Source: Bacillota bacterium
Lineage (GTDB): Bacteria > Bacillota_I > Bacilli_A > Erysipelotrichales > Erysipelotrichaceae
Assembly (NCBI GenBank): GCA_023388535.1
Contig: JAEWFZ010000024.1
Coordinates: 1 to 64,000, forward strand
DNA: 64,000 nucleotides
Reading direction: 5' to 3'
In this document: positions 53,476 to 61,981 of the stretch, in pieces
Position numbering within the stretch: position 1 is the first letter of the stretch
Layout of the letters: each line of letters opens with the position of its first letter
Made by a program: the position numbers and the translations under genes
The notes under the pieces: model-generated
Told to the model about the DNA's origin: nothing
Databases searched by the model: none
What the model saw: the letters and a program-made list of their open reading frames with translations, nothing else

Positions 53476-54216
53476 ATGAAAGTATTTATTGTTGGCGATA
53501 CCCATCACGATTTAGATTTAGAAAAAATAAATCGCGAAAATCTGGCTCGACTCAAGATCAGTAACGATGATATCCTAGTTCATCTTGGCGATATTGGGGT
53601 TCCTTATTTTGGTCAAGAAAACGATGCAATCTATGATTATTATCGATCGTTACCCTTTGACATTATTGTTAATTTGGGTAATCACGAAAATTATCCTTGG
53701 ATTTTAAAACAACCCATTATTGAAAAGTATTCCGCTAAGGGTTATCGGCTCGCGGAAAATATATTCGCTCCCTTGATTGGTGAAATCGCCAACATTTCTT
53801 CAACGAAACTATGGTTTTATCCGGGCGGTTATAGTATTGACTATTTTTATCGGCGCTGGGGAGAGAGTGTTTTTGCTGAAGAGCTACCCACCAAAAAGGC
53901 TAGTGATGCAGCGATTGAAAAGCTAATAAACTCTGGTGGGGTTGATGTGATTATCTCACACGATGGACCGAGAGAATTTATTGTTTCTCAATTTGGATAT
54001 CCAATTCAGCCTCAATCACGACATTACAGCGATCTTTCTGGCAGCGCAGAAACACGGGTTCACCCAGCCTTTGCCTTGGATGAAATCTATTTAAATCATC
54101 CCGACCTATATCAGCGCTGGTATTTTGGTCATCACCATAAAGATTATTGTCATGGTAAACTTTGTTGTTTATTTAATAAAATTGAGGTGTTGGAGCTAGG
54201 AGAAAACAGTGCTTGA
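53476..54216 (+). CDS. Calcineurin-like metallophosphoesterase
   Basis: 246 residues. Metal ligands in VGDTHHD, HLGDIG, GNHEN, ISHDGP and FGHHHKDY in the standard order of the family. Substrate unknown. It starts one base after the YczE-like gene and overlaps rnmV by 8 bases, so it is co-transcribed with RNA-processing genes. Confidence 0.85.
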   Translation: MKVFIVGDTHHDLDLEKINRENLARLKISNDDILVHLGDIGVPYFGQENDAIYDYYRSLPFDIIVNLGNHENYPWILKQPIIEKYSAKGYRLAENIFAPLIGEIANISSTKLWFYPGGYSIDYFYRRWGESVFAEELPTKKASDAAIEKLINSGGVDVIISHDGPREFIVSQFGYPIQPQSRHYSDLSGSAETRVHPAFALDEIYLNHPDLYQRWYFGHHHKDYCHGKLCCLFNKIEVLELGENSA

Positions 54217-54745
54217 GATTTCAGAAATCATTATTGTAGAAGGAAAAAATGATGCGAATAAAGTCTTATCTTGTGTGAAAGCCGATGTTTTAATAACGTC
54301 AGGAACCCATTTTTCAAAAGATTTTCTCAAGCATTTGAAAATATTATCGGCCACAAGAGGTATAATTGTAATGACCGATGATGATTATCCAGGCCGTTAT
54401 ATCCGCGACGCGATCGATCAAGTTATCGATGGGGTAAAGCATGCTTATGTCTTTAATCGAGATAGTCGTAAAAATAAGAAAATCGGAGTTGAACACGCCT
54501 CCAAAGCCGCGATACTGAAAGCCTTGGAGAATCTAACCAGCTATCAAGCTCAGAAAGATAGTTTGAGTCTTGAAGAATTCTATGATTTGGGACTTCAAGG
54601 TAAATCGGACAGTCGTCAATTACGCCACCAACTATGCCAAGCTTTATCGCTGCCAGTGATGAATGCTAAACGCTTATTCAAAGCTTTGAATCAATTAGGT
54701 TATACCCGAAAGGAGATAGCAAGTTATGTCGACAATAGCCAATAG
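54209..54745 (+). CDS. rnmV: Ribonuclease M5
   Basis: 178 residues starting at GTG, with a GGAGAAAACA upstream. Toprim domain with IIVEGKNDA near 8 and MTDDDYPGRYIRDAI near 55. Matures 5S rRNA. Followed by ksgA as in nearly all Firmicutes, overlapping it. Confidence 0.92.
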   Translation: MLEISEIIIVEGKNDANKVLSCVKADVLITSGTHFSKDFLKHLKILSATRGIIVMTDDDYPGRYIRDAIDQVIDGVKHAYVFNRDSRKNKKIGVEHASKAAILKALENLTSYQAQKDSLSLEEFYDLGLQGKSDSRQLRHQLCQALSLPVMNAKRLFKALNQLGYTRKEIASYVDNSQ

Positions 54746-55550
54746 GAAAGTGACTATGGGGCTTTTAGAAAAATATAATTTACAAGCTAAAAAACGTTTA
54801 GGCCAAAACTTTATTGTCGATCCTTCGGTGGTTGTTGCGATAGCTGAAAAAAGCCAAATCGAAGCCGATAGCACGATTTTGGAAATCGGACCGGGTTTAG
54901 GGGCGCTGACTCAACAATTAGCGAAAAGAGCCAAGCAGGTGATTGCGGTAGAAGTTGACCCGGACATGGTAGAAGTTTTAGAACATGAATTATCAATGGA
55001 CAATGTCAAAGTAGTTCATCAGGATTTTTTAGATATGGACTTATCTGTGCTTAAAGATGAAAAATTAATGGTAGTAGCAAATGTCCCGTATTACATAACC
55101 ACACCGATTCTCTTTAAATTAATCGAATCGAAACTGCCCTTAGTTTCTATTACCTTAATGATTCAAAAAGAATTAGCCGATCGTTTAAGCGCCAAGGTTA
55201 ATACCAAAGAATACAACGCTTTATCGTTGATGATTGCTTATTTATATCAAATCAAACCGATTCTACAAATACCGAAACAATGTTTTCATCCTAAACCAAA
55301 AGTCGATAGTACCGTCATTCAATTGCTTCCAACCAAGCAAAAAGAGGTTGAAAATGAAGCGGCATTCTTCGAGTTTTTAAAAACATCGTTTCAAATGAAA
55401 CGTAAGACCTTGGTTAATAACTTAAAGACCATTATTGAAAGAGAAGAAATAGAAGCCGTTCTCACGGAATTGAAAATAGCCACCGATATCCGAGCCGAAG
55501 GAGTATCGTTAGAACAGTTCATTAAGATTTATCGGAGTTTGTATGAGTGA
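54726..55550 (+). CDS. ksgA: 16S rRNA dimethyladenosine transferase
   Basis: 274 residues. Dimethylates two adjacent adenines near the 3' end of 16S rRNA. KRLGQNFIVD near 24, SAM site LEIGPGLGALTQQL near 51 and the catalytic VANVPYYITTPIL near 119. The start at 54726 gives the usual N-terminal stretch; ATG 54756, after AGGAAAG, is a weaker choice. Ends in TGA. Confidence 0.95.
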   Translation: MSTIANRKVTMGLLEKYNLQAKKRLGQNFIVDPSVVVAIAEKSQIEADSTILEIGPGLGALTQQLAKRAKQVIAVEVDPDMVEVLEHELSMDNVKVVHQDFLDMDLSVLKDEKLMVVANVPYYITTPILFKLIESKLPLVSITLMIQKELADRLSAKVNTKEYNALSLMIAYLYQIKPILQIPKQCFHPKPKVDSTVIQLLPTKQKEVENEAAFFEFLKTSFQMKRKTLVNNLKTIIEREEIEAVLTELKIATDIRAEGVSLEQFIKIYRSLYE

Positions 55551-56403
55551 TCGAATAAAAGCCTATGCTAAAGTCAATTTAGGACTACAAGTTATTAGAA
55601 AACGAGCCGATGGTTATCATGATTTAAGAATGGTCATGGCACCGATTGATTTGTTTGATTCCATCCATATCGCTCCCTATCGGGAAATGATTATTCAATC
55701 AGACAAATGGTATTTACCTAATGATGATCGCAATACGGTGTTTAAAGCGCTCTCGTTAATGCAAGAAAAATACCAAATTGATCAAAACTATGCGATTAGA
55801 ATGATTAAAAACATTCCCACCCAAGCTGGGCTAGCCGGCGGTAGTACCGATGCGGCGGCAATGATCAATTACTTAAACGAAAGTCATAACTTAAATTTAA
55901 GTGATCAAGAATTAATCGACCTAGCGGTTCAAGTCGGTGCCGATGTTCCTTTCTGTCTGTTTAAAAAACCGGCCTTGGTGGAAGGCATTGGCGAAAAGAT
56001 TCAGTTCTTAGAAGGGGATTTTAATTTCTATTTATTTATTATCAAACCTAAATTTGGCGTCAGTACCAGCGGCTTATTTCAATCTTTAACGATTCAACCT
56101 AGCAGCAATGATAAATTTGAGAACTTGGTAAAAGGCATCGAAACCAATCACTACGATTTAATCCAAGCTAATTTAATGAATGATTTACAAGCCAGAGCGA
56201 TTGAAATGAATCCAGATATTCAAAAAGTAATTGATGATTTATTAAGTTTTGGCTTTGATAACGCCAGCATGACCGGTTCTGGATCGGTTGTTTTTGGCAT
56301 CACTCAAAATGAAGAACTTTGTAATCAAGCCGTCAATAGATTCTTTTTGAAGTATCCTTTTGTTAAAAAATGCAGGATTATTCATAAGAACATCCAAAAT
56401 TAA
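55543..56403 (+). CDS. ispE: 4-diphosphocytidyl-2-C-methyl-D-erythritol kinase
   Basis: 286 residues, GHMP kinase of the MEP isoprenoid path. AYAKVNLGLQV at the N-terminus, PTQAGLAGGSTDAAAMI near 92 and MTGSGSVVFG near 245. Overlaps ksgA by 8 bases. Its presence indicates that isoprenoids, needed for undecaprenyl phosphate, come from the MEP route. Confidence 0.94.
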   Translation: MSDRIKAYAKVNLGLQVIRKRADGYHDLRMVMAPIDLFDSIHIAPYREMIIQSDKWYLPNDDRNTVFKALSLMQEKYQIDQNYAIRMIKNIPTQAGLAGGSTDAAAMINYLNESHNLNLSDQELIDLAVQVGADVPFCLFKKPALVEGIGEKIQFLEGDFNFYLFIIKPKFGVSTSGLFQSLTIQPSSNDKFENLVKGIETNHYDLIQANLMNDLQARAIEMNPDIQKVIDDLLSFGFDNASMTGSGSVVFGITQNEELCNQAVNRFFLKYPFVKKCRIIHKNIQN

Positions 56404-56432
56404 GGTACAATGATATAGGAAAGGAAGATTAT

Positions 56433-57803
56433 ATGAAATATGCGATAGTACTAGCTGCCGGACAAGGCACGAGAATGAAATCAGAAACTTCAAAAGTTAT
56501 GCATTCTCTCGTCGATAAACCGATGCTAGAGCACATTATTGAAAACCTTGAAGCAATTAATGTCGATGAAACCCATGTTGTGGTGGGATATCAAAAAGAG
56601 GATATCAAAGCCTACTTCAAAGATCGCATCCTCTACCACAATCAAGATGAACTTTTAGGTACAGGCCATGCGGTCATGCAAGTTGAAACTTTAAAGGACA
56701 AACAAGGTAAAACCATTCTCTTATATGGAGATTGTCCACTCGTCCAAAAAGAGACGATGGAAAATCTATTTAACGAAGTGGAAAACGTCGATATGGTAGT
56801 ATTGACGGCCGACTTAAAAGAACCCGGAGAATACGGACGGGTAGTTCGCGATTCTCAAGGTAACGTCATCCGCATTGTTGAATACCGCGATGCCAGTGAT
56901 TCAGAAAAGAAATTGCGAGAAATTAATACCGGAATTTACTGTTTTAAAAACGAAGCTTTATTTAAATACTTAAACGAACTATCGAATGACAATTCTCAAA
57001 AAGAATATTATATTACTGATTTAGTAGAAATATTCGCTGGACATGGTCTTAAAATCAAAGCCATAAAAGTCTCGGAAATTGAAGAAGTCATGGGAATTAA
57101 CTCCAGAGTTCAACTCTCAGAAGCGGAAGCATGGTTGCGCGAGCGCATCAATTGTCATTGGATGGAACAAGGGGTTACCTTAATTGATGCTACGAATACT
57201 TATATTTCAACCGATACTCAAATTGGAAGAGATACCGTAATCTATCCTGGGGCTTATCTGAAAGGCAAAAATATTATAGGTTCTAATGTAGAAATCCGTG
57301 GTAATACCTGGCTTGAAAATGTGACGATCGGTGACCATTGTTTGATTGAGTCCTCTAAAATAGTGGACTCGACGGTGAAAAATCATGTCAATATAGGGCC
57401 ATTTGCTCATATTCGTAATGAAAGCTTCATTGATGATTATAATCGGATTGGAAACTTTGTCGAAGTGAAACATTCCAATTTTGATAAAGATACCCGTTGT
57501 GCCCATTTATCGTATATTGGAGATGCTTCGATTGGTGCCAAGGTCAATATTGGTTGTGGCGTGGTCACGGTTAATTATGACGGCTTTAATAAGTTCCGTA
57601 CGGAAGTTAAAGAGGGGGCGTTTATTGGGTCTAACGTAAACCTAATTGCTCCAATTACGGTGGGTAAAAAAGCGGTCGTGGCCGCAGGATCTACGATAAC
57701 CAAAGATGTTGCGGATGGCGATTTAGTGATTGAGCGAGCACAGCCAGTAGCCAAAACTGGTTATGGATACGATTACTTAAAGGACAAACACGAAAAGGAG
57801 TAG
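56433..57803 (+). CDS. glmU: GlmU: glucosamine-1-P acetyltransferase / N-acetylglucosamine-1-P uridyltransferase
   Basis: 456 residues. N-terminal nucleotidyltransferase (LAAGQGTRMKSE; GTGHAVMQ; YGDCPLV), then a left-handed beta-helix of hexapeptides from about 250, with acetyl-transfer residues around EVKHSNF and AHLSYIGDASIG. Produces UDP-GlcNAc for peptidoglycan. GGAAAGGAAG precedes the ATG. Confidence 0.96.
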   Translation: MKYAIVLAAGQGTRMKSETSKVMHSLVDKPMLEHIIENLEAINVDETHVVVGYQKEDIKAYFKDRILYHNQDELLGTGHAVMQVETLKDKQGKTILLYGDCPLVQKETMENLFNEVENVDMVVLTADLKEPGEYGRVVRDSQGNVIRIVEYRDASDSEKKLREINTGIYCFKNEALFKYLNELSNDNSQKEYYITDLVEIFAGHGLKIKAIKVSEIEEVMGINSRVQLSEAEAWLRERINCHWMEQGVTLIDATNTYISTDTQIGRDTVIYPGAYLKGKNIIGSNVEIRGNTWLENVTIGDHCLIESSKIVDSTVKNHVNIGPFAHIRNESFIDDYNRIGNFVEVKHSNFDKDTRCAHLSYIGDASIGAKVNIGCGVVTVNYDGFNKFRTEVKEGAFIGSNVNLIAPITVGKKAVVAAGSTITKDVADGDLVIERAQPVAKTGYGYDYLKDKHEKE

Positions 57804-57807
57804 CATA

Positions 57808-58764
57808 ATGAATGACATTATTGTATTTGGGTTAAGCCGTTCACAAAGTCTGACGAAAGAGATTTGTGAACATCTGCATTTGACTCAGGGAGAGATAAAG
57901 ATTACTCATTTTGCGGATGGAGAAATTATGATTGAACCGCTCATCTCGGTGCGCGGGAAGAAAGTATTTCTTGTCCAATCGACGAGTAAACCAGTATCGG
58001 ACTCCTATATGGAAATTCTGATTGCGCTAGATGCCTTTAAACGAGCGTCCGCCGAGGAAATTACGGTGGTAATGCCTTATTATGGGTATGCTCGACAAGA
58101 CCGAAAAGCGCGCGCACGTCAACCGATTACAGCTAAGTTAATGGCCGATTTGCTATCCGCCGCAGGAGCCGATCGAGTGGTTACAGTGGATTTACACGCA
58201 CCACAAATTCAAGGCTTCTTCGATATTCCAATCGATGATTTGTCAGCCACTTCCTTGATTGGTCAATATTTGCGCAAAAAAGAATTTAAAGACGATATTG
58301 TTATTGTTTCGCCCGATCATGGGGGAGCCACTCGAGCTCGTAAGATAGCCGATAGTGTTCCAGGTTCAACCATCGCCATTATTGATAAGCGTAGAACTAG
58401 CCCAAACGTGGCCGAATCCGTTAACCTGATTGGTAATGTTGAGAATAAAATTGCTATCATTGTCGACGATATTGTAGATACTGCTGGCTCAATGCTCGGT
58501 GGTGTTGACATGCTCTTTACTAACGGAGCTAAAGAGGTCTATGCCGCAACCACTCACGCGGTCTTATCCGATCCAGCCTTAGAGCGCATCCGTCAATCCA
58601 AAATAAAAGAGCTCCTAGTCACCAATACGATAGAATTGGATGAAGAAAAAGCTCAGGAACCAAAGATTAAAGTTATTTCAATCGCTTATATGTTAGCGAA
58701 GACGATTGAAGCGATTACCCTAAATAATCCAGTATCGGATATTTGGGAATTATTCAATGATTAA
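57808..58764 (+). CDS. prs: Ribose-phosphate pyrophosphokinase
   Basis: 318 residues. PRPP synthase: catalytic loop YYGYARQDRKARARQPITAK, RVVTVDLHAPQIQGFFDIP, and the ribose-5-P loop VDDIVDTAGSM. PRPP is the co-substrate of upp and hpt in this window. Follows glmU after 4 bases and ends at a terminator. Confidence 0.96.
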   Translation: MNDIIVFGLSRSQSLTKEICEHLHLTQGEIKITHFADGEIMIEPLISVRGKKVFLVQSTSKPVSDSYMEILIALDAFKRASAEEITVVMPYYGYARQDRKARARQPITAKLMADLLSAAGADRVVTVDLHAPQIQGFFDIPIDDLSATSLIGQYLRKKEFKDDIVIVSPDHGGATRARKIADSVPGSTIAIIDKRRTSPNVAESVNLIGNVENKIAIIVDDIVDTAGSMLGGVDMLFTNGAKEVYAATTHAVLSDPALERIRQSKIKELLVTNTIELDEEKAQEPKIKVISIAYMLAKTIEAITLNNPVSDIWELFND

Positions 58765-58766
58765 AA

Positions 58767-58793
58767 AAATCACCCTTGATGAGGGTGATTTTT
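58767..58793. terminator. Bidirectional terminator between prs and addA
   Basis: A 9-bp stem (AAATCACCC with GGGTGATTT) with a 7-base loop; its plus side touches the addA stop codon. Confidence 0.85.
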
Positions 58794-61700
58794 AGATGGT
58801 TTGTGGTTCTACCTGAAAATAATCGTTCAAACTAAAACTGTAAAGGTAGGTAGTAATCGTTTTATTTGGAAACTGGGTTTTTAGAAAGGCTCGATAGCCA
58901 TCAAGTTGGGATTGGTAACGATGTATCAAAGCCTCCACCGCAGCAACTCGATCGGATTTAAAATCAATTAACCAAATCTCATGCTCGCTTTCGACGACCA
59001 TATCCATCACCCCAACATGGATTTCACCCTCGTGATGATGGGTGAAACCAACTTCTCGATAGACTTTGTTGGTCCAAAGTTGTTGGGTCATTGGGTGGCG
59101 GTTATAACGGAGTAATTGCTGCTGTTGGCCATCCGTCAATTGATACGGTGCCAGGTCCAAATCATTCCATAGTTTTCCGGGTAGTTCGCTAATCACTCGG
59201 TGTAAAATCGTTCCAATTTCACTCGCATTTAAGCCAGCAGTTAAGTCGAGCTGATAGTCATAGCTAACTCTTGTTTCATCCGAGCTAAGAAGACTACTTG
59301 GTTGATAATCGCTGATTTCAAATGGCCAAGTGGATTCAGATTTATATGTATCTACCGTATGGACATCAGAAATCGTTTCGATTACCGTTTCCACATAAGG
59401 TAATGGATTGATAGCCAAGAAGGCTTTGATTAATAAGGCATGTCCCATACCAGAGATTAAACCATGCCAATTAAGGTTAGCTAAGACATCCGTTGTATCA
59501 TCTTTTTCTTCATAGCCATCAATTAACACTAATTCGTTTTGAGCACGCGTTAAGGCGACATAAAGCGTTCTTAAGGATTCATTGATTTCTTTGTCTTTAT
59601 AGAAGAGTTCAAATGCCAATCGCAGTTTTGTTTTGGTTCTATAATTGGTATTAAAATCTAAACTATTGAAACAGAGGCCTAAATCGGTATCCATGATACA
59701 AAGATCATTGGAATCGGTGAAATTGATTTTTTTCGGCATAAAATAATAAACGATTGGAAATTGTAATCCCTTCGCCGCATGGATGGTCATAACTTTAACC
59801 CGATTACTGGTTTCATCGTCGATGGCTGCGTTAGAACTGCGTACGTTTACGTCATCTTTAATAAAATCAACAAATTCCAAGCTCGAACCGAAAAAGTTAC
59901 GGGCTTTTTCAAAGAGGAAATTAACATTATTTCGTTGATTATTGTCTAAATGATGATAATAGTAACCGTTAAACTGGGTAATGAGAATGAGCTGTGAAAT
60001 TAAACTTTGATCTTTCAATTGCTCAAATAATGAGTTGATATCTTGATAAAGATTTGGATTAACCTCTTTTAGACTGTTGTATAAAGGTTGATGAGGAAAC
60101 CTCGATTTTAATTCAGCGATATCATTTTCATTCAAACCACAAAAGCCAGATAGCAAAAACGATAAACAATAATAGTCTTCAAGGGGATTGTGAAAGACTT
60201 GTAAGGCATTAAGAATGTCAAAGATAGACCAGGCGTTGGTAAAGCCTTCAAAGTCATCGAAGAAATAAGGAATTTTTAAGAGCTCGAACGCTTCTTTAAG
60301 ATCCTTTTTAACCGCATGCGAGCGGGCCAATACACAGATGTCTTTCGGTTTTGTACCGCTTTGAATTCTATTTTGAATGTCTTGAGCGATTTTATTTAAA
60401 AGCGCGCGGTTACGGTTAATGCTCACTGCCTGGCCATCAACCAACATGGTTTGATCAAAATCAACTTGGAAGTAAGTGACTGGTAGATTATTTTCGCGTT
60501 GTTTATTTACCCCTATTTTGACTCTATCCTGACGGGTATATTCGCTTCCCAAAAACTCAAGGTTCATCAGTGTTGAAAAGAGTTCATTGCTAAAATCAAC
60601 GATATTTTCTTTACTTCGGTAGTTGTTGGACAAATAAAGCACCTGATTTAAATCATCCACTTGTTTCATTCGTCGTCTCATCAACTCAGGTTTCGCGTTT
60701 CTAAACCCATAGATGGATTGCTTAACATCGCCGACTCGAAAGACATTATTGGTTCGAGCAATTAGCTCAATAATACGGTCTTGGAAATAATTCGTATCTT
60801 GATATTCATCCACTAAGATGTCCTTAAAGCGAGCTTGTAGGGTGGTTTTAGCCAAACCGCTGGGATGACTAAGTATCGTATAGGTAGCTTGTTCTAAATC
60901 ATTAAAATCCAAAGCTTTTTCCTTAACTTTAAGCGCTTCATAGTTGTTCTTAAAATCGATGGTCAGATCGACCAATAATTCGCTAAATTGTTGATTTTGT
61001 TTATAAACTTCAGGACTCTCATTGGTAAAGATTAAATGCCAAGGAAAATCAGAGAATGCATTTCTAAAGGCTTTGATATCTTCATTGAAATCTTTTAATT
61101 CGGGTTTTATATTTGTTTTGTTAGCTTTAAAAATTTCAATGCTGATATTCTCATAGCTTTTTAAAAGATCGACCATTTTATCCCAAGCCTGCTCTTTTAG
61201 ATAAAGGTCAAGACTGGTCATAAAATCATCCCAAGACACGACATCGAAACTTTCAGAATGATCAACAAAGCCTCGTTTCAAGGCTTGATATTGATCCAGC
61301 AACGGTTGAAAATGTTCTCTTAAATATTTATTAAAAATGCTTTGTAAGATTTCAGGGGCTTGTTTAAAACTATTGATTTGATAGCGAGTTTTTTGTTCAT
61401 CAAGCCATGTGTCGGCGTTTAGCTGAGTAAGCGCTAAATTATGAAGATTAATGACATCTTGGGCTAAGCGATCATCGCTATGGGCGCGGGTCGAATATGC
61501 GAGCGAAAGGGCTCTGAACGCTTCACTATCCATTTTATAATATTTGTCCAGCACCATCTTTATGGCTTCTTGTTCAAGGCGATAGCGGGTTAAATCGTCG
61601 AGAATATTCTTAATACGACTTTGCTCAAAACCTATTAAATATCCAAATTCTCTGATGATTGAAAGACAAAACGAATGGATCGTAGAAATTTGGGTAGTTG

Positions 61701-61971
61701 TTAATAAGGTTAATTGTCGTCGGATAAAAGGCGTAGCGTCGTGTTGATAGTGCTCATGCAAAGAGGCTGCTAAACGTTTTTTCATTTCTGAAGCAGCTTT
61801 TTCAGTAAACGTCAACGCACAGATTTCGTCCAAGCTCACCTTGTCCTCAACGATTCGTTTCATCAAACGAGCAATCAAAACGGTGGTCTTACCCGAACCC
61901 GCAGAAGCGGAAACCATAATATTTTTTCCTAAACTATTAATAGCCGCTTGTTGTTCTTGATTAAAATTCAT
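58792..61971 (-). CDS. addA: AddA helicase-nuclease
   Basis: 1059 residues; the UvrD-like helicase and nuclease subunit that processes double-strand breaks for recombination. Walker A ASAGSGKT at 22-29, ALTFTEKAA, DEYQDTN (Walker B), VGDVKQSIYGFR, YVALTRAQ, and the C-terminal nuclease IWLIDFKSDR. Shorter than Bacillus AddA (about 1230) but with all catalytic parts. GAGGAAAT lies before the ATG. It follows addB after 10 bases. Confidence 0.95.
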   Translation of the reverse strand: MNFNQEQQAAINSLGKNIMVSASAGSGKTTVLIARLMKRIVEDKVSLDEICALTFTEKAASEMKKRLAASLHEHYQHDATPFIRRQLTLLTTTQISTIHSFCLSIIREFGYLIGFEQSRIKNILDDLTRYRLEQEAIKMVLDKYYKMDSEAFRALSLAYSTRAHSDDRLAQDVINLHNLALTQLNADTWLDEQKTRYQINSFKQAPEILQSIFNKYLREHFQPLLDQYQALKRGFVDHSESFDVVSWDDFMTSLDLYLKEQAWDKMVDLLKSYENISIEIFKANKTNIKPELKDFNEDIKAFRNAFSDFPWHLIFTNESPEVYKQNQQFSELLVDLTIDFKNNYEALKVKEKALDFNDLEQATYTILSHPSGLAKTTLQARFKDILVDEYQDTNYFQDRIIELIARTNNVFRVGDVKQSIYGFRNAKPELMRRRMKQVDDLNQVLYLSNNYRSKENIVDFSNELFSTLMNLEFLGSEYTRQDRVKIGVNKQRENNLPVTYFQVDFDQTMLVDGQAVSINRNRALLNKIAQDIQNRIQSGTKPKDICVLARSHAVKKDLKEAFELLKIPYFFDDFEGFTNAWSIFDILNALQVFHNPLEDYYCLSFLLSGFCGLNENDIAELKSRFPHQPLYNSLKEVNPNLYQDINSLFEQLKDQSLISQLILITQFNGYYYHHLDNNQRNNVNFLFEKARNFFGSSLEFVDFIKDDVNVRSSNAAIDDETSNRVKVMTIHAAKGLQFPIVYYFMPKKINFTDSNDLCIMDTDLGLCFNSLDFNTNYRTKTKLRLAFELFYKDKEINESLRTLYVALTRAQNELVLIDGYEEKDDTTDVLANLNWHGLISGMGHALLIKAFLAINPLPYVETVIETISDVHTVDTYKSESTWPFEISDYQPSSLLSSDETRVSYDYQLDLTAGLNASEIGTILHRVISELPGKLWNDLDLAPYQLTDGQQQQLLRYNRHPMTQQLWTNKVYREVGFTHHHEGEIHVGVMDMVVESEHEIWLIDFKSDRVAAVEALIHRYQSQLDGYRAFLKTQFPNKTITTYLYSFSLNDYFQVEPQTI

Positions 61972-61981
61972 GGATATTTCC

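Noticed and set aside
54726..55550. Alternative genetic code (UGA for Trp)
   Set aside because: ksgA ends in TGA inside the next gene start and all conserved tryptophans checked are TGG, so standard code 11 applies.
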